Of a stretch of 7,176 nucleotides of DNA, positions 1-5,074 are shown in pieces (position 1 is the stretch's first letter; each line of letters opens with the position of its first letter). The stretch comes from Nitrospinaceae bacterium (lineage in GTDB: Bacteria; Nitrospinota; Nitrospinia; Nitrospinales; Nitrospinaceae). Below the pieces are notes generated by a model. The model had not been told where the DNA came from, did no database searches, and saw nothing but the letters and a program-made list of their open reading frames with translations. The position numbers and the translations under genes are program-made. Location of the stretch: assembly GCA_029261615.1 (NCBI GenBank), contig JAJDAX010000291.1, positions 1 through 7,176 of the forward strand, read 5' to 3'.

Positions 1-465
1 ATGAAAAATGAAGAGAATCCAGAGCGGTATTATGTCGCTGGACTTTTACACGATCTGGGCAGATTAGAGATCTGTCTTTCAAAGCCGGAAAAAATTATGG
101 AAATTTTTAATAACCTTTATCAGGGAGACCATTCCATAGTTTTCTACGAAGAGCAATATTTGGAAACCAATCATTCTGCCGTAGGGTCCGCCCTGTTCAA
201 TCATTGGGGATTCCCTGAGTTTCTGCAAGGGGTGGTGGCTAACCACCATGATCCCCAAAATAATTATAGGTGGGAAATGGAGGCTTCTATCTTACATTTA
301 GCCGATCACCTGGCGTACGAAATGGGAGTTGGATGTGGGAAAATTCCTTCTTCCGGGCTTAACCCAAAAGTAAAGGACCTGCTAAAACTGGATAAGGACG
401 CTCTTGATAAAATTTGGAAGGAAACGAATAACCAACTCGAAATCCTTTGCGATGAATATCTTTAA
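1..465 (+). CDS. HDOD / HD-superfamily signalling protein, C-terminal part (probably 5'-truncated by the window)
   Basis: The 154 residues visible read as the second half of an HDOD domain. An LLHDLGRL motif (H17, D18) is followed by NHSAVGSALFNHWGFPE (H58, H68), an NHHD motif (H82, H83, D84) and ADHLAYEMG (D102, H103). These positions match the metal-ligand pattern of HD-type phosphohydrolases, so the HD residues are kept, whereas many HDOD proteins have lost them. HDOD proteins are usually regulatory, in signalling, motility or stress; no catalytic activity can be claimed here. The family normally has about 100 more residues before the HD motif, and often a receiver domain or other module. 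The ATG at base 1 is therefore probably an internal methionine and the gene likely begins upstream. The stop is TAA at 463-465. The gene is more AT-rich than the flavoprotein gene that follows 189 bases later. Family is fairly sure; partner and role are unknown. Confidence 0.8.
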   Translation: MKNEENPERYYVAGLLHDLGRLEICLSKPEKIMEIFNNLYQGDHSIVFYEEQYLETNHSAVGSALFNHWGFPEFLQGVVANHHDPQNNYRWEMEASILHLADHLAYEMGVGCGKIPSSGLNPKVKDLLKLDKDALDKIWKETNNQLEILCDEYL

Positions 466-654
466 AAATTTTCAAATAGTCTCTCAACACATTCTCAAAG
501 GAATTTCTGGTAATTCGATACTTTCTATCCTAAAAACTCGCCTCTCTTTAGAAACGAGGGGGGAAGCTCACGGACAGAAAAAATATTAAGTAGTGAAATG
601 AATCTACCAAAGAATGGATATCAACCTACCCCTTAAAAATAATCACCGGGCTTT

Positions 655-2973
655 ATGGATACTCTGACTTCTGATGTAACAATTGTGGGGGCCGGACCAG
701 CCGGTTGCTTTTTATCAGTCCTTCTGGCGCGTAGCGGGGTAGAGGTCACCTTGCTCGAACAACACAAAACATTTGACCGGGAATTTCGGGGAAATGCTTT
801 CCAACCGTCGGTTATAAAAATTCTTGACCAAATGGGATTATCTCATTTGCTTGAAGAACTGGACTATGAAAAGGTAAACGCCTTTGAGATACGCGATCAG
901 AAAGGGCGAATGTTCACACTGCCCATTCGCGACCTACCCCCGCCATACAACTTCGCCATCATCACACCCCAACCACCGTTTCTAAAACGGCTGGTGCAAG
1001 AGGCCGGTCGCTATCCCAATTTCCGTTTCATCGCTGATTGCCCGGTGCAAAGTGTAATGATGGAAGAGGGTGCAGTGGCCGGGGTGATTGCCAACCGGCA
1101 GGGGAAGTCCTGTCTGGTGCAATCACGATTGGTTGTTGCAGCCGATGGCCGGTTTTCTGCCATGCGCAAAAATCTGGGCATTGATCTCGATCGTACGCAA
1201 ACAAGCTACGATTTCGTGTGGTTCGAGTTGCCTCGCACCATCCCGTGGCAAAATGAACTGGGCCTGACCCTTGACGACCAGGGAATTCTCATCAACATCC
1301 CGAAAGAGCGCGGCACCAGCCAGGTTGGATGGGTCATCCCAAAAGGTGGATTTGCCCGGATGAAACAGGAAGGACTGGCCGCATTTTTTGAAAGAGTCAA
1401 ACAGGTCGATCCGGAATTGGGCAAAGTGCTGCCGGAACATTTAAAACGGTTTGACCAGTGTTCCCTGCTGGATGTCAAAATTGGAGAAGCGACCGAATGG
1501 GCTCGCGATGGATTGCTTTTGATCGGGGATGCAGCCCACATTGCCTCCCCCATAGGCGGGCAGGGCAACAAGCTCGCTATTGAAGACGCGGTGCTGGCGC
1601 ATCCCCTGATTCTGAAGGCTTTGGAGCAGGGCGCACAACATATTAGCGCCCGGTATTTTATGGAATATGTTGTCCAGCGACGCAAAGATATCACCACCAT
1701 TCTCAACCTGCAAAAGATAATGGGGCGATGGGTCATCGGCCAAAAGGGGGGAGTGACTGCTCGCATTCGCCGCTGGGTTCTGAAATTTCTCAACAGGACT
1801 TTCCTGAAACAGATCATCGCAAAAAACCTGGCGATGGGTCTGCATCCGGTGGAAGTGGACCTGGATAGTTTTCATCACCGGGACAATGAAGATCCTGAAA
1901 AAATTTTTCATCCTTTAAAGGTCAAACAAATCATCAAGGAAACTGCACGGGCGCGAACGATAGTGCTGGATATTCCGGAGGAATTAAAACCTGTTTTTGA
2001 ATACCAACCGGGGCAGTTCTTAACAGTACGTGTGCTCAATAAGGGTGTCCTGGCTCGAAGAGCTTATTCATTAAGCTGCGCCCCAACGGTGGACCCGGAG
2101 CTGTCGATCACCGTCAAATGGATTGTTAATGGTAACGTGTCGACCTATCTGGTCAAGGAATTGAAAGAAGGCGATACCTTGTGGGCGCAGGCACCGCGCG
2201 GAACCTTCGTGCATCAACCTGATGCCGCCATCGCGCGGCACCACGTCATGTTTGCCGCGGGCAGTGGAATCGTCCCGATGTTTTCCATGCTGAAATCTAT
2301 TCTGGCGACAGAACCAAAAAGCCGGGTCACCTTGATTTATGGCAACCACGACGAAGCATCGATCATATTTAAAAAGGAACTGGATGAATTGAAAGAACGG
2401 GAGCAGGATAGGTTTCACCTCAACCACCTGCTGCAAAGAATGGATGAACCTTTTATAGAAAGTATCTTGGAGCAAACTGAAAAGGAACAGCCGGACAACG
2501 CGGAGTTTTATACCTGTGGTCCGGAAGGCATGATGGATGAGGTGTTGCGCCAGTTAAAAAGGCGAAAGATAAAATCGAGCCGAATACATTATGAAAAGTT
2601 TGTTTCCCTTTATGGAGAAGAGGAAAAGAACGGTGGCGGTGCGATCTCTACCGGAATAGAAGTGGGTGAACCCTTAAGTGGCGGTGTGGTGATCCCTGAA
2701 ATCTTAAAAGTAAAAATGAATGGAAAGGTAACCGAAGTTTCCATTCGAAAAGGAGAAACTTTATTGCACGCTGCTCTCCGTGCGGGAATTCCCGCGCCGT
2801 ACTCCTGTGAATCCGGAGTTTGCGCCACCTGTACAGGACGTTTGGATGAAGGGCGGATAAAAATGGAACACCACGATTCCCTCACCGAACGTGATTTGAA
2901 ACGAAAAAATATCCTGGCATGTCAGGCGGTACAATTAACACAATCGGCCATGATTGATTTTGATGTTCTCTAA
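655..2973 (+). CDS. Triple-fusion flavoprotein: FAD monooxygenase + ferredoxin-NAD(P)H reductase + [2Fe-2S] ferredoxin
   Basis: The protein has 772 residues in three modules. Residues 1 to about 400 are a PHBH/UbiH-type FAD monooxygenase, with a dinucleotide-binding VGAGPAG (11-17), a DG motif AADG (162-165) and a GD motif GDAAHIASPIGGQG (291-304). Residues about 415-650 are a PaaE/BenC-like reductase, with the flavin-binding R469-A-Y-S472, the NAD(P)-binding GSGIVP (536-541) and CGPEGM (621-626). Residues about 683-772 are a plant-type ferredoxin with C718, C723, C726 and C756 (CX4CX2CX29C). A Gly-rich stretch near 659-677 links the last two. No signal peptide is visible, so the protein is probably cytoplasmic; the basic, hydrophobic segment 357-392 could touch the membrane. 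By inference, electrons pass from NAD(P)H through the reductase flavin and the Fe-S cluster, either to the oxygenase flavin or to an outside partner. The substrate is unknown. ATG 655 is the first start after an in-frame TAA at 634-636; its Shine-Dalgarno site is poor. Confidence 0.9.
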   Translation: MDTLTSDVTIVGAGPAGCFLSVLLARSGVEVTLLEQHKTFDREFRGNAFQPSVIKILDQMGLSHLLEELDYEKVNAFEIRDQKGRMFTLPIRDLPPPYNFAIITPQPPFLKRLVQEAGRYPNFRFIADCPVQSVMMEEGAVAGVIANRQGKSCLVQSRLVVAADGRFSAMRKNLGIDLDRTQTSYDFVWFELPRTIPWQNELGLTLDDQGILINIPKERGTSQVGWVIPKGGFARMKQEGLAAFFERVKQVDPELGKVLPEHLKRFDQCSLLDVKIGEATEWARDGLLLIGDAAHIASPIGGQGNKLAIEDAVLAHPLILKALEQGAQHISARYFMEYVVQRRKDITTILNLQKIMGRWVIGQKGGVTARIRRWVLKFLNRTFLKQIIAKNLAMGLHPVEVDLDSFHHRDNEDPEKIFHPLKVKQIIKETARARTIVLDIPEELKPVFEYQPGQFLTVRVLNKGVLARRAYSLSCAPTVDPELSITVKWIVNGNVSTYLVKELKEGDTLWAQAPRGTFVHQPDAAIARHHVMFAAGSGIVPMFSMLKSILATEPKSRVTLIYGNHDEASIIFKKELDELKEREQDRFHLNHLLQRMDEPFIESILEQTEKEQPDNAEFYTCGPEGMMDEVLRQLKRRKIKSSRIHYEKFVSLYGEEEKNGGGAISTGIEVGEPLSGGVVIPEILKVKMNGKVTEVSIRKGETLLHAALRAGIPAPYSCESGVCATCTGRLDEGRIKMEHHDSLTERDLKRKNILACQAVQLTQSAMIDFDVL

Positions 2974-3039
2974 AATAATTTAAAGTTTGGACTGAATTCT
3001 ATTTCAAATATTTTATCTTTAAAACTTAGATTTTAAGAG

Positions 3040-3058
3040 TGTAGGAAAAATTCCTACA
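3040..3058. terminator. Perfect 8-bp hairpin with AAA loop, possible terminator or leader element
   Basis: TGTAGGAA (3040-3047) and TTCCTACA (3051-3058) pair perfectly around a 3-base AAA loop, 67 bases after the flavoprotein stop and 25 bases before the TTGACA box of the cold-shock gene. Neither strand shows a proper run of T after the stem, so this is not a textbook intrinsic terminator. It could be a weak terminator, a 3'-end stabiliser or a protein-binding dyad. The structure is certain; its function is not. Confidence 0.35.
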
Positions 3059-3082
3059 GGCCCAAATTCACACCCTCTTCCT

Positions 3083-3114
3083 TTGACAAAAAACACCCCA
3101 CAAATACTTGTAAT
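3083..3114 (+). promoter_or_regulatory. Candidate promoter of the cold-shock gene
   Basis: A perfect TTGACA (3083-3088) is followed by TGTAAT (3109-3114), a 5/6 match to the -10 consensus but with a long 20-base spacer. An alternative -10, TACTTG (3105-3110), has a 16-base spacer but matches poorly. Transcription from here would give a leader of roughly 85-95 bases before the ATG at 3208, in keeping with the structured leaders of many csp genes. The -35 box is convincing; the -10 is not settled. Confidence 0.35.
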
Positions 3115-3195
3115 TAAAGGGGCTTAAAAAATGTAAGTTTCGGAGGTCCAAACACTTCTGGCTTATGGTAGGATACAACTTATTTGTCTTTTTTC

Positions 3196-3203
3196 GGGGG
3201 GTG
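3196..3203 (+). promoter_or_regulatory. Ribosome binding site that sets the cold-shock start
   Basis: GGGGGGTG matches the GGAGGTG Shine-Dalgarno core with G in place of A, which can still pair by wobble. The G-run ends 6 bases before ATG 3208. It supports that ATG over the in-frame TTG at 3184, which would add eight residues (MSFFGGCV) not typical of cold-shock proteins. Confidence 0.6.
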
Positions 3204-3207
3204 TGTT

Positions 3208-3408
3208 ATGGCCGTTGGAAAAGTGAAGTGGTTCAACGATAGAAAGGGATATGGATTCATCATCTCACCTGATGGAAAAGATGTGTTTGTCCATTTCTCC
3301 GAAATTCAGATGGACGGCTTCAAAACCCTAAAAGAGAACCAGGACGTAGAGTATGAAGAAGTGGTGGGTCAAAAAGGACCCCAGGCTTCAAAGGTAAAAC
3401 CGGTTTAA
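3208..3408 (+). CDS. csp: Cold-shock domain protein (CspA family)
   Basis: This is a 66-residue single cold-shock domain, the usual size for bacterial CspA-type proteins. It starts [10 protein letters not shown] and has RNP1 KGYGFI (13-18), RNP2 VFVHF (26-30) and the family's closing GPQA..V pattern (57-63). Such proteins bind single-stranded RNA and DNA in the cytoplasm and melt RNA structure, acting as RNA chaperones in cold adaptation, growth transitions or general translation. Whether this copy responds to cold cannot be read from the sequence. The ATG at 3208 is chosen because it gives the canonical N-terminus and has a G-rich Shine-Dalgarno site 6 bases upstream. The gene appears to be transcribed alone, with a promoter-like TTGACA at 3083 and a leader of about 90 bases. 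The last codons and the stop lie in a 10-base palindrome, AAACCGGTTT (3397-3406). The family assignment is essentially certain. Confidence 0.97.
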   Translation: MAVGKVKWFNDRKGYGFIISPDGKDVFVHFSEIQMDGFKTLKENQDVEYEEVVGQKGPQASKVKPV

Positions 3409-3421
3409 GAGGTTTGACCTT

Positions 3422-3442
3422 CTGGACATAATCTTGTTCCAG
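3422..3442 (+). terminator. Weak candidate terminator after the cold-shock gene
   Basis: CTGGACA (3422-3428) pairs with TGTTCCAG (3435-3442), with one bulged T and a 6-base loop, starting 13 bases after the csp stop. It is followed by an interrupted T-rich stretch (TATTAATTTT, 3446-3455) and not a clean T-run. Position and shape suit a terminator; the strength is doubtful. Confidence 0.35.
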
Positions 3443-3620
3443 GTGTATTAATTTTCGCAGTCTCGCAACAGAAAAAATTTCTGGATTGTGCTCGGGAAGC
3501 TTTGTCTTCTATACACGGGTTCATTTGTCGCTGATAGATAAATTACGTGCAGACTATCCTGAGGCCGAAAATTTAATCTGCGTTACCGGACGCCAGGCGA
3601 AGGGTAATTCCTACTATTAG
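3432..3620 (+). pseudogene. Start-less open frame, possible gene remnant (unrecognised)
   Basis: Between the csp gene and the convergent lipoprotein gene, one forward frame stays open from the stop at 3429-3431 to TAG at 3618-3620, with no ATG or GTG. The only ordinary start is a TTG at 3486, which lacks a Shine-Dalgarno site. The second half reads like real protein: it includes SLIDKLRADYPEAENLICVTG followed by RQAKGNSYY. The LIDKLRADYPEAENLICVTG part loosely recalls the helix-strand rhythm around beta-4 of a response-regulator receiver domain, but that is only a resemblance and the surrounding receiver motifs are missing. It may be the tail of a decayed gene, a short TTG-initiated gene or chance. 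A 6-bp CAGAAA/TTTCTG hairpin with an AAA loop lies inside it at 3469-3483. Confidence 0.2.
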
Positions 3621-3627
3621 TACAGTC

Positions 3628-3957
3628 TTATTCTTCCTTCCCGCCGCCCAAACCAAAAAGATCGCCCACCGCGCAGGCAGCAGTCGTCACCGTATAAGCC
3701 CCCATCAGTTTCAGGCTGGCATCCCCTTTATCCTTCTTTTTGTCTGCGATTAAAGCAAGCTCTTCGACCAATTTCAGAAAACGCTCATCGCCCATCTCTG
3801 CCTGAAGTTTATCGGCAGCGCAGGCAAGTACCTTCGGATCCGTCACGCTGCCCTCGCGTATTGCAGCGTCAATGAACTGTTCTTTCGGGCTTGAGCATCC
3901 CGCTAAAATACTAAGAATGATAAAAGCCAGAATCAGCCGGCCCCATGTTTTGTTCAT
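3628..3957 (-). CDS. Small lipoprotein of unknown function
   Basis: This 109-residue protein has a clear lipoprotein signal: basic start MNKTWGR, hydrophobic stretch 8-19, and lipobox L-A-G-C with the lipidated cysteine at C21. Residues +2 and +3 are Ser-Ser, with no Asp sorting signal, so the outer membrane is likely in a Gram-negative host. The mature part is short and mainly helical, with a CAADKLQAEM segment (46-55), a charged KKKDKGD stretch (73-79) and a Gly-rich end. C46 and C95 could form one disulfide. I do not recognise the family. The start is secure: AAGGAG lies 6 bases upstream on the minus strand (3964-3969). The gene follows the exported-protein gene by 29 bases on the same strand, so the two are probably co-transcribed and may act together in the envelope. 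Confidence 0.85.
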   Translation of the reverse strand: MNKTWGRLILAFIILSILAGCSSPKEQFIDAAIREGSVTDPKVLACAADKLQAEMGDERFLKLVEELALIADKKKDKGDASLKLMGAYTVTTAACAVGDLFGLGGGKEE

Positions 3958-3986
3958 TTGCTTCTCCTTTATAGTTTGTCCGGGTT

Positions 3987-4664
3987 TCAGCGGTCTTTAG
4001 TTTGTTCTACCCTGTTTTCAAAAATATCACCCTGCGCGTTCATCAAATATTCCCTGTTTCCATTCTGATGCCAGGCGCGGGCCCTAAACTCCTCGAGAGA
4101 ACCCCCTTCAATCCTGACTTCCAGACCATCGGGAATTAAAAAGGGTTTTCCGTTTTCGTCTTTTAAATCGTTGAGGGTGCATAACGTTGGCGTGTCCTGC
4201 TCCATCCAGAACACCTGGCAGGCTTTCCAGACCGCGTTCAGTGTTTCATGAGCTTTTTCATTTCCTGCTTCTGCCTGATGCTCGGTGAGGCTTCCCGACT
4301 TAAAATGAGGGTCAAGCAGACGATCGATCAGGCGGACTCCCGACTCAGGTTCAAGTCTGCAGGTCTGGGCAATATCCTGAAATAAACCCAGTTCGTTTGT
4401 GGTGAAATCGATCAGGTAATCCGCATCTTTGCTGGTTATCTGCCCCTTGTTGACCTGATGTTCAACCCGGGTTTGTATGTACTGGTGAATACGGTTAGGC
4501 AGGATATCGGGATCCGGCCCGGCAAACACCTTCTGCTCAAAGTCATACGAGTCCAGAACATCGCGGCAAAAAGGGTCTGCGTGTGCCACCGTGAATGCAG
4601 CTGTGGTTATCATGAGGAAGAGGCCGGTGGCCGCGATTTTTGGATTGGTGGAGATTTCGATCAT
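3987..4664 (-). CDS. Exported protein with four cysteines, unknown function
   Basis: The 225-residue product begins with a Sec-type signal peptide: K9, a hydrophobic core over residues 10-26 and a likely A-x-A cleavage after A29 (VAHA, then DPFC). The mature protein has four cysteines (C33, C102, C149, C162), enough for two disulfides, as suits a periplasmic protein. Its middle is helical and charged. The C-terminal stretch EEFRARAWHQNGNREYLMNA, followed by QGDI, resembles the last strands of pilin-like folds, where an aromatic/His-Gly-Tyr-Gly pattern is common; this is only a pattern impression. I do not recognise a family. ATG 4664 gives a sensible signal peptide but has no clear Shine-Dalgarno site, and the frame stays open further upstream, so the start is moderately uncertain. 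It is the first gene of a two-gene unit with the lipoprotein gene 29 bases downstream, and is divergent from the SDR operon. Confidence 0.8.
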   Translation of the reverse strand: MIEISTNPKIAATGLFLMITTAAFTVAHADPFCRDVLDSYDFEQKVFAGPDPDILPNRIHQYIQTRVEHQVNKGQITSKDADYLIDFTTNELGLFQDIAQTCRLEPESGVRLIDRLLDPHFKSGSLTEHQAEAGNEKAHETLNAVWKACQVFWMEQDTPTLCTLNDLKDENGKPFLIPDGLEVRIEGGSLEEFRARAWHQNGNREYLMNAQGDIFENRVEQTKDR

Positions 4665-4899
4665 TTTTATCTGAAGGATTCTTGACTTGAAAGGTTGTTT
4701 CGGAAAAAGAATAAAATACGTATGCCCTTAAACGTAGATGGTGTCGGGAAATTTGATCCCTGTAGCCTATTTTGAGGATCAGGGGAAAAAGCAGGGCTGT
4801 CAACCGAGTGTAGCAAAAATTAGTGACTCTTGAAGATATTGGTCGTCAAATCACCTCATGAAATAACATGCAAAGATAAAATCCACCTGGGGGAATCCG

Positions 4900-4916
4900 G
4901 TCAAGTGGGCCTTGAC
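4900..4916. promoter_or_regulatory. Operator-like dyad overlapping the -35 box
   Basis: GTCAAG (4900-4905) and CTTGAC (4911-4916) form a perfect 6-bp inverted repeat separated by TGGGC. The right arm overlaps the -35 box TTGACT (4912-4917) of the candidate operon promoter, a position where a bound repressor would block RNA polymerase. The right arm belongs to the decamer CTTGACTTGA, which is repeated at 4681-4690, 17 bases before the start of the divergent gene. The regulator is unknown. Confidence 0.35.
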
Positions 4917-4941
4917 TTGAGGGCGGGGCAAACGCCATAAT
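4912..4941 (+). promoter_or_regulatory. Sigma70-like promoter for the SDR / decarboxylase operon
   Basis: TTGACT (4912-4917) and CATAAT (4936-4941) each match consensus at 5 of 6 positions, with an 18-base spacer. Transcription would start near 4948 and give an untranslated leader of about 127 bases. It is the best promoter match found in the intergenic region. A weaker alternative is TACAAT (5049-5054), which lacks a -35 box. Confidence 0.55.
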
Positions 4942-5012
4942 GACGTGCACCGCAGTCAAAAATAAGGTTTTTCGCTGGATTTCACATCTGGCTAGGTGAT
5001 TCGGCATTGCGG

Positions 5013-5026
5013 TATTTTGCAAAATA
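5013..5026. promoter_or_regulatory. 14-bp perfect palindrome, possible regulator site
   Basis: TATTTTGCAAAATA is a perfect 14-bp palindrome 49 bases before the SDR start codon. It lies in the leader of the candidate promoter at 4912. If instead TACAAT (5049-5054) is a -10 box with a start near 5061, the palindrome centre would sit at about -41.5, the usual place for a class II activator at a promoter lacking a -35 box. Either role is inference. Confidence 0.35.
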
Positions 5027-5074
5027 AATCCGGGCTTCTCAGCTCGCGTACAATAGACATCTGGAGGCAGGTTA

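Larger units (their letters stand above)
4665..5074. other. Divergent intergenic region with regulatory elements, no gene seen
   Basis: This 410-base stretch separates two divergent units. I saw no credible coding frame on either strand. It holds a sigma70-like promoter for the rightward operon, a dyad over its -35 box, a 14-bp palindrome and a Shine-Dalgarno site just before 5075. A 10-base direct repeat, CTTGACTTGA, occurs at 4681-4690 and again at 4911-4920. A weaker dyad, TGATCC/GGATCA, lies at 4754-4759 and 4776-4781. No convincing promoter for the leftward pair was found. Confidence 0.6.

Noticed and set aside
541..562. CCTC/GAGG stem with G-run after the HDOD gene, considered as its terminator
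   Set aside because: The stem has only four pairs around an 11-base loop and is followed by GGGAAGCTC with no T-run.
404..589. A 61-codon forward frame, with an internal ATG at 453, overlapping the end of the HDOD gene
   Set aside because: The first part is an out-of-frame reading of the HDOD gene. The rest has no recognisable composition or motif, and there is no Shine-Dalgarno site before either ATG.
615..643. TGGATA and AATAAT as a near-leaderless promoter for the flavoprotein gene
   Set aside because: Matches to both boxes are weak (4/6 for the -35), and it would leave a leader of only about five bases. AT-rich sequence makes such matches common.
1206..1817. A 203-codon reverse frame inside the flavoprotein gene
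   Set aside because: It is an antisense shadow of a well-supported coding sequence, with no domain, no start signal and unnatural composition.
3184..3207. TTG start extending the cold-shock protein by eight residues
   Set aside because: The extension (MSFFGGCV) is not typical of the family, and the ATG at 3208 has the better-placed Shine-Dalgarno site and the canonical MxxGxVKWFN start.
3583..3607. TTACC/GGTAA stem with inner GCC/GGC, considered as the lipoprotein-gene terminator (minus strand)
   Set aside because: The arms are interrupted by unpaired bases and no T-run follows on the minus strand, only ATTTT further away.
4798..4803. TTGACA on the minus strand as the -35 box for the leftward exported-protein gene
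   Set aside because: No acceptable -10 lies 16-18 bases downstream (GATCCT/ATCCTC). The nearest AT-rich box is 23 bases away.
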